Part shown: in pieces, positions 6,152-7,621 of the stretch
Position numbering within the stretch: the stretch's first letter is position 1
Layout of the letters: each line of letters begins with the position of its first letter
Assembly: GCF_938040765.1 (NCBI RefSeq)
Contig: NZ_CALIAA010000262.1
Location: forward strand, 1 to 7,621
Length of the DNA stretch: 7,621 bases
Direction of reading: 5' to 3'
Source: an uncultured Fretibacterium sp.
Lineage (GTDB): Bacteria > Synergistota > Synergistia > Synergistales > Aminobacteriaceae
Made by a program: the position numbers and the translations under genes
Notes under the pieces: generated by a model
The model's database searches: none
What the model was told of the DNA's origin: nothing
What the model saw: the letters and a program-made list of their open reading frames with translations, nothing else

Positions 6152-6160
6152 ATTATAGCA
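6152..6160 (-). promoter_or_regulatory. extended -10 promoter of the flavin-reductase-like operon
   Basis: On the minus strand this reads TGCTATAAT, a consensus -10 with the TG extension. No good -35 is seen at 16-18 nt (TACTTG at best), consistent with an extended -10 promoter or an activator-dependent one. The transcript would start near 6145, leaving a leader of about 118 nt before TTG 6027. A 7-bp inverted repeat covers the -35 zone. Confidence 0.65.
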
Positions 6161-6171
6161 TAAACATGAGT

Positions 6172-6190
6172 GAGCAAGTAGGGCTTGCTC
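6172..6190. repeat. inverted repeat over the -35 region, candidate operator
   Basis: GAGCAAG (6172-6178) and CTTGCTC (6184-6190) are perfect 7-bp arms around a 5-nt spacer. The left arm covers the place of the -35 box for the extended -10 promoter, so a bound protein could repress or activate the flavin-reductase-like operon. It also lies 46 nt past the HxlR stop, but no T-run follows on the minus strand, so a terminator is less likely. Confidence 0.45.
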
Positions 6191-6235
6191 GGGCAGTCCG
6201 CGCCTGGACTAAGCGGCGCCCTCCGTCCTTCCGGC

Positions 6236-6601
6236 CTACGCTCCTCCGTCGGGAATGGGGGACGGTGTTGGGCCCGCTGCGGCCGCTGTCCCGGCCTTGT
6301 AGCGCGTCCCCCACTCCAGCATCGCCTCCAGGACCGGCCGCAGGCTGCGACCGGTCTCCGTCAGCGCGTACTCCACCCGGGGCGGCACCTCCGCGTAGAC
6401 GGTGCGGGTCAGCAGCCCCGCCTCCTCCATCTGGCGCAGGTTGGCCGTCAGCACCTTCTGGCTGATGCCGCCCAGCAGCTTCTTCAATTCGCCGAAACGC
6501 TTGACGCCGCCCAACAGATCCCAGAGGATCAGCACCTTCCAGCGGTTGGAGATCAGCGTCAAAGTCGTCTCGATCGGGCAGTCCGGCATGTCCTTGTTCA
6601 T
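6236..6601 (-). CDS. HxlR-family winged-helix transcriptional regulator
   Basis: This 121-residue protein is a typical HxlR regulator: an N-terminal DCPIETTLTLI with the conserved Cys-8, then RWKVLILWDLLGG (20-32), KRFGELKKLLGGISQKVLTANLR (34-56) carrying the recognition helix, and the wing VYAEVPPRVEYALTETGRSL (68-87), followed by a dimerisation helix to about 100. The last 20 residues are an Ala/Pro/Gly tail. Family members act as dimers and many sense quinones, aldehydes or oxidants through the N-terminal Cys. ATG at 6601 has AGGTGG 6 nt upstream. The gene reads toward the flavin-reductase-like operon (208 nt downstream) and away from the macrodomain gene, so either or both, plus its own promoter, are plausible targets. 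It is a family-level call; the inducer is not known. Confidence 0.92.
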   Translation of the reverse strand: MNKDMPDCPIETTLTLISNRWKVLILWDLLGGVKRFGELKKLLGGISQKVLTANLRQMEEAGLLTRTVYAEVPPRVEYALTETGRSLRPVLEAMLEWGTRYKAGTAAAAGPTPSPIPDGGA

Positions 6602-6622
6602 CTTGCCCCACCTGTTCTCACA

Positions 6623-6651
6623 ATGGTATCTTTTTGGTACCTACAGAACAA
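6623..6651 (-). promoter_or_regulatory. candidate hxlR-type gene promoter
   Basis: On the minus strand TTGTTC (-35, 6646-6651) and TACCAT (-10, 6623-6628) are spaced 17 nt apart; both are weak (three and four of six). It would give a short leader of about 15 nt containing the AGGTGG ribosome binding site. The repeat at 6624-6641 overlaps it. Confidence 0.4.
6624..6641. repeat. dyad and direct repeat, candidate HxlR operator
   Basis: GGTATC-N5-GGTACC (6625-6630 and 6636-6641) forms a near-perfect dyad with one mismatch, and TGGTA (6624-6628, 6635-6639) recurs at an 11-bp period, about one helical turn. It lies between or over the candidate -10 and -35 boxes of the regulator gene, as expected for autoregulation. 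Its function is inferred from position and symmetry. Confidence 0.45.
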
Positions 6652-6663
6652 TAATGTGCCTGC

Positions 6664-6692
6664 TTTACATAGGATACTTGATGAGCTATTGT
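6664..6692 (+). promoter_or_regulatory. candidate promoter of the macrodomain-sirtuin operon
   Basis: TTTACA (6664-6669, five of six) and TATTGT (6687-6692, four of six) are spaced by exactly 17 nt in a locally AT-rich stretch. It faces right, about 60 nt upstream of GTG 6753 and divergent from the regulator gene. Confidence 0.55.
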
Positions 6693-6700
6693 AATGCAGA

Positions 6701-6727
6701 GGGACGGCGGGGACAAGCCCCGTGCCC
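6701..6727 (+). promoter_or_regulatory. possible leader hairpin before the macrodomain gene
   Basis: A GGGACGG/GGG-type left arm can pair with CCCCGTGCCC on the right with two bulged bases and an ACAA-containing loop. It lies immediately after the predicted transcript start. The pairing is imperfect and the GC content high, so it may be incidental. Confidence 0.25.
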
Positions 6728-6752
6728 TAGGAAGCGGAAGGGCGGTGGTGTC

Positions 6753-7559
6753 GTGGATCGGATCGAGGACCAGGCCGGAAGGCTGGAGTACCTGCTTCAT
6801 TTTCTGCGGGACGAAAACCCGCGCTGCCGCGGCATGGAGATTCCGGACGACGGGGAGGGCCGACGGCGGCTCCTTCGGGCCCTGATGAACGTCCGTCCCC
6901 CCTGGCCCATCGGCGGGGACTTCCTGGAGGTGCAGGACGCCTACCTTCAAGAGGAGGCGCGGAGGAAGGGAATCGTGGACGCGGAGGTGCTGCCCGTCGC
7001 GGCGGAGGAGCCCGGCGCCTCCTTCCTCTCGGTGTGGAGGGGCGACATCACGACGCTGAGGGCGGACGCCGTCGTCAATGCCGCGAACGCCTCCCTGCTG
7101 GGGTGTTTCGTGCCCGGCCACGGGTGCATCGACAACGTCATCCACACCTACGCCGGGGTCCAGCTCCGCCTGGAGTGCGACGCCCTCATGAGGCGGCAGG
7201 GTCACGAGGAGCCGACGGGCGGCGCGAAGATCACGGGGGCCTATAACCTGCCCAGCCGCCACGTCGTCCACACGGTGGGACCGATCGTCGCCGACCGCCC
7301 GACGCGGAGGGACCGCGCCCTGCTCGCCGACTGCTATCGCTCCTGCCTGGAGCTTGCGCGTTCGCACCGGCTCGCCAGCATCGCGTTCTGCTGCATCTCC
7401 ACGGGAGAGTTCCGTTTTCCGCAGCAGGAGGCCGCGGAGATCGCGGTGGAGACCGTCAGGGGATTCCTGCGGGAACATGGGGCGGGGATGAGGGTGATCT
7501 TCGATGTGTTCAAGGAGAGCGACCATGAGATCTACCGGCGCCTGCTCGGATGCGATTGA
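6753..7559 (+). CDS. zinc-type macrodomain protein-ADP-ribose hydrolase
   Basis: This 268-residue protein matches bacterial protein-ADP-ribose hydrolases of the macrodomain family, which remove ADP-ribose from modified proteins. Residues 1-90 form the helical extension typical of this subgroup (LLRALMNVRPPWPI, 41-54; YLQEEARRKGIVD, 64-76). The macrodomain follows: WRGDITTLRADAVVNAAN (95-112), LLGCFVPGHGCIDNVIH (115-131), TGGAKITGAYNLP (155-167), VVHTVGPI (171-178) and the phosphate loop STGEFRFPQ (216-224). Cys-118, His-123 and Cys-125 fit the Cys-His-Cys zinc site of zinc-dependent macrodomains. GTG at 6753 is chosen because the family's N-terminus begins there; GGTGG and GGAAGGG precede it. 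The longer open frame runs back through the regulator's promoter and is not coding. Its last 35 nt overlap the sirtuin gene, marking a coupled add/remove pair for ADP-ribosylation. Confidence 0.92.
   Translation: MDRIEDQAGRLEYLLHFLRDENPRCRGMEIPDDGEGRRRLLRALMNVRPPWPIGGDFLEVQDAYLQEEARRKGIVDAEVLPVAAEEPGASFLSVWRGDITTLRADAVVNAANASLLGCFVPGHGCIDNVIHTYAGVQLRLECDALMRRQGHEEPTGGAKITGAYNLPSRHVVHTVGPIVADRPTRRDRALLADCYRSCLELARSHRLASIAFCCISTGEFRFPQQEAAEIAVETVRGFLREHGAGMRVIFDVFKESDHEIYRRLLGCD
7512..7517 (+). promoter_or_regulatory. ribosome binding site of the sirtuin inside the macrodomain gene
   Basis: AAGGAG lies 7 nt before ATG 7525 and inside the macrodomain coding region. It fixes the sirtuin start and indicates translational coupling of the two genes. 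Confidence 0.7.
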
Positions 7560-7621
7560 GAGGCTGAGGCGCGGGATCGCGGAGGCGGACGCCGTCGTGG
7601 TCGGAGCGGGGTCGGGCCTGT
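7525..7621 (+). CDS. SIR2-family sirtuin (SirTM-like), N-terminus only, cut by the window edge
   Basis: Only the first 32 residues are visible. They form a helix (SDAIERLRRGIAEADA) followed by the strand and NAD-binding turn VVVGAGSGL (24-32), matching the start of the Rossmann fold in sirtuins, where GAG(A/S)GLS contacts NAD+. Placed directly after a zinc-type macrodomain gene, this is the arrangement of SirTM (class M) sirtuins, which ADP-ribosylate a GcvH-like lipoyl carrier and whose mark is removed by the linked macrodomain protein. The gene starts 35 nt inside the macrodomain gene in another frame. The catalytic core is outside the window, so class M membership rests on context. Confidence 0.8.
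   Translation, partial: MRSTGACSDAIERLRRGIAEADAVVVGAGSGL

Noticed and set aside
6402..6752. Upstream extension of the macrodomain open frame
   Set aside because: It runs antisense through the regulator gene and across both promoters. Family similarity and the predicted transcript start place the N-terminus at 6753.
6618..7526. 302-codon minus-strand frame opposite the macrodomain gene
   Set aside because: It is antisense to a confidently assigned enzyme, has no family motifs and lacks a convincing ribosome binding site.
1..7621. Insertion sequence, attachment site, tRNA or CRISPR array
   Set aside because: No transposase, integrase, tRNA-like cloverleaf, terminal inverted repeats with target duplication or regular spaced repeats were seen.

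Overview
The window is about 7.6 kb of GC-rich bacterial DNA with short intergenic gaps, several GTG or TTG starts backed by good Shine-Dalgarno sequences, and clear Sec signal peptides on four of the nine proteins. No ribosomal marker is present. The mix of a DUF3160 protein, an exported MEMO-family protein, tandem exported flavin-reductase-like proteins, a DUF134 regulator and a macrodomain/sirtuin pair would fit an anaerobe such as a high-GC member of Synergistota. That placement is a low-confidence impression from gene content, not an identification.

Layout. (1) Positions 1-822, minus strand: a two-gene unit with its own promoter, encoding an 83-residue Cys/His/Gly-rich putative metal-binding protein and then a DUF134 helix-turn-helix protein. 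The DUF134 protein has a Cys/His tail that echoes its partner. (2) Positions 823-1071: a divergent promoter region with a hairpin in the rightward leader. (3) Positions 1072-4402, plus strand: a large exported DUF3160 protein with an apparent SH3-like N-terminal region, then, beyond a 12-bp GC hairpin, an exported MEMO-like (AmmeMemoRadiSam system protein B) protein. (4) Positions 4503-4540: a perfect 16-bp bidirectional terminator between convergent genes. (5) Positions 4572-6027, minus strand: two tandem paralogous flavin-reductase-fold proteins, both with signal peptides, behind an extended -10 promoter that carries an inverted repeat over its -35 region. (6) Positions 6236-6601, minus strand: an HxlR-family regulator with the conserved N-terminal cysteine. 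(7) Positions 6753 to the window end, plus strand and divergent from hxlR: a zinc-type macrodomain ADP-ribosyl hydrolase, overlapped by 35 nt by the start of a sirtuin cut by the window edge. This arrangement is the macrodomain/SirTM (class M sirtuin) module.

How the parts may work together: the right half looks like a redox-linked neighbourhood. A cysteine-containing HxlR regulator sits between exported flavin-reductase-like proteins and a reversible protein ADP-ribosylation module of a class previously tied to oxidative stress and lipoylated GcvH-like targets. No GcvH-L or LplA2 gene is visible here; they may lie beyond the right edge or be absent. The left half is a possible metal-handling unit (Cys/His-rich protein plus DUF134) and an envelope-directed pair of unknown function (DUF3160 plus exported MEMO). 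The macrodomain/sirtuin module is a known class, so the less described elements are the Cys/His-rich protein with its matching DUF134 tail, the exported MEMO and the exported flavin-reductase pair.
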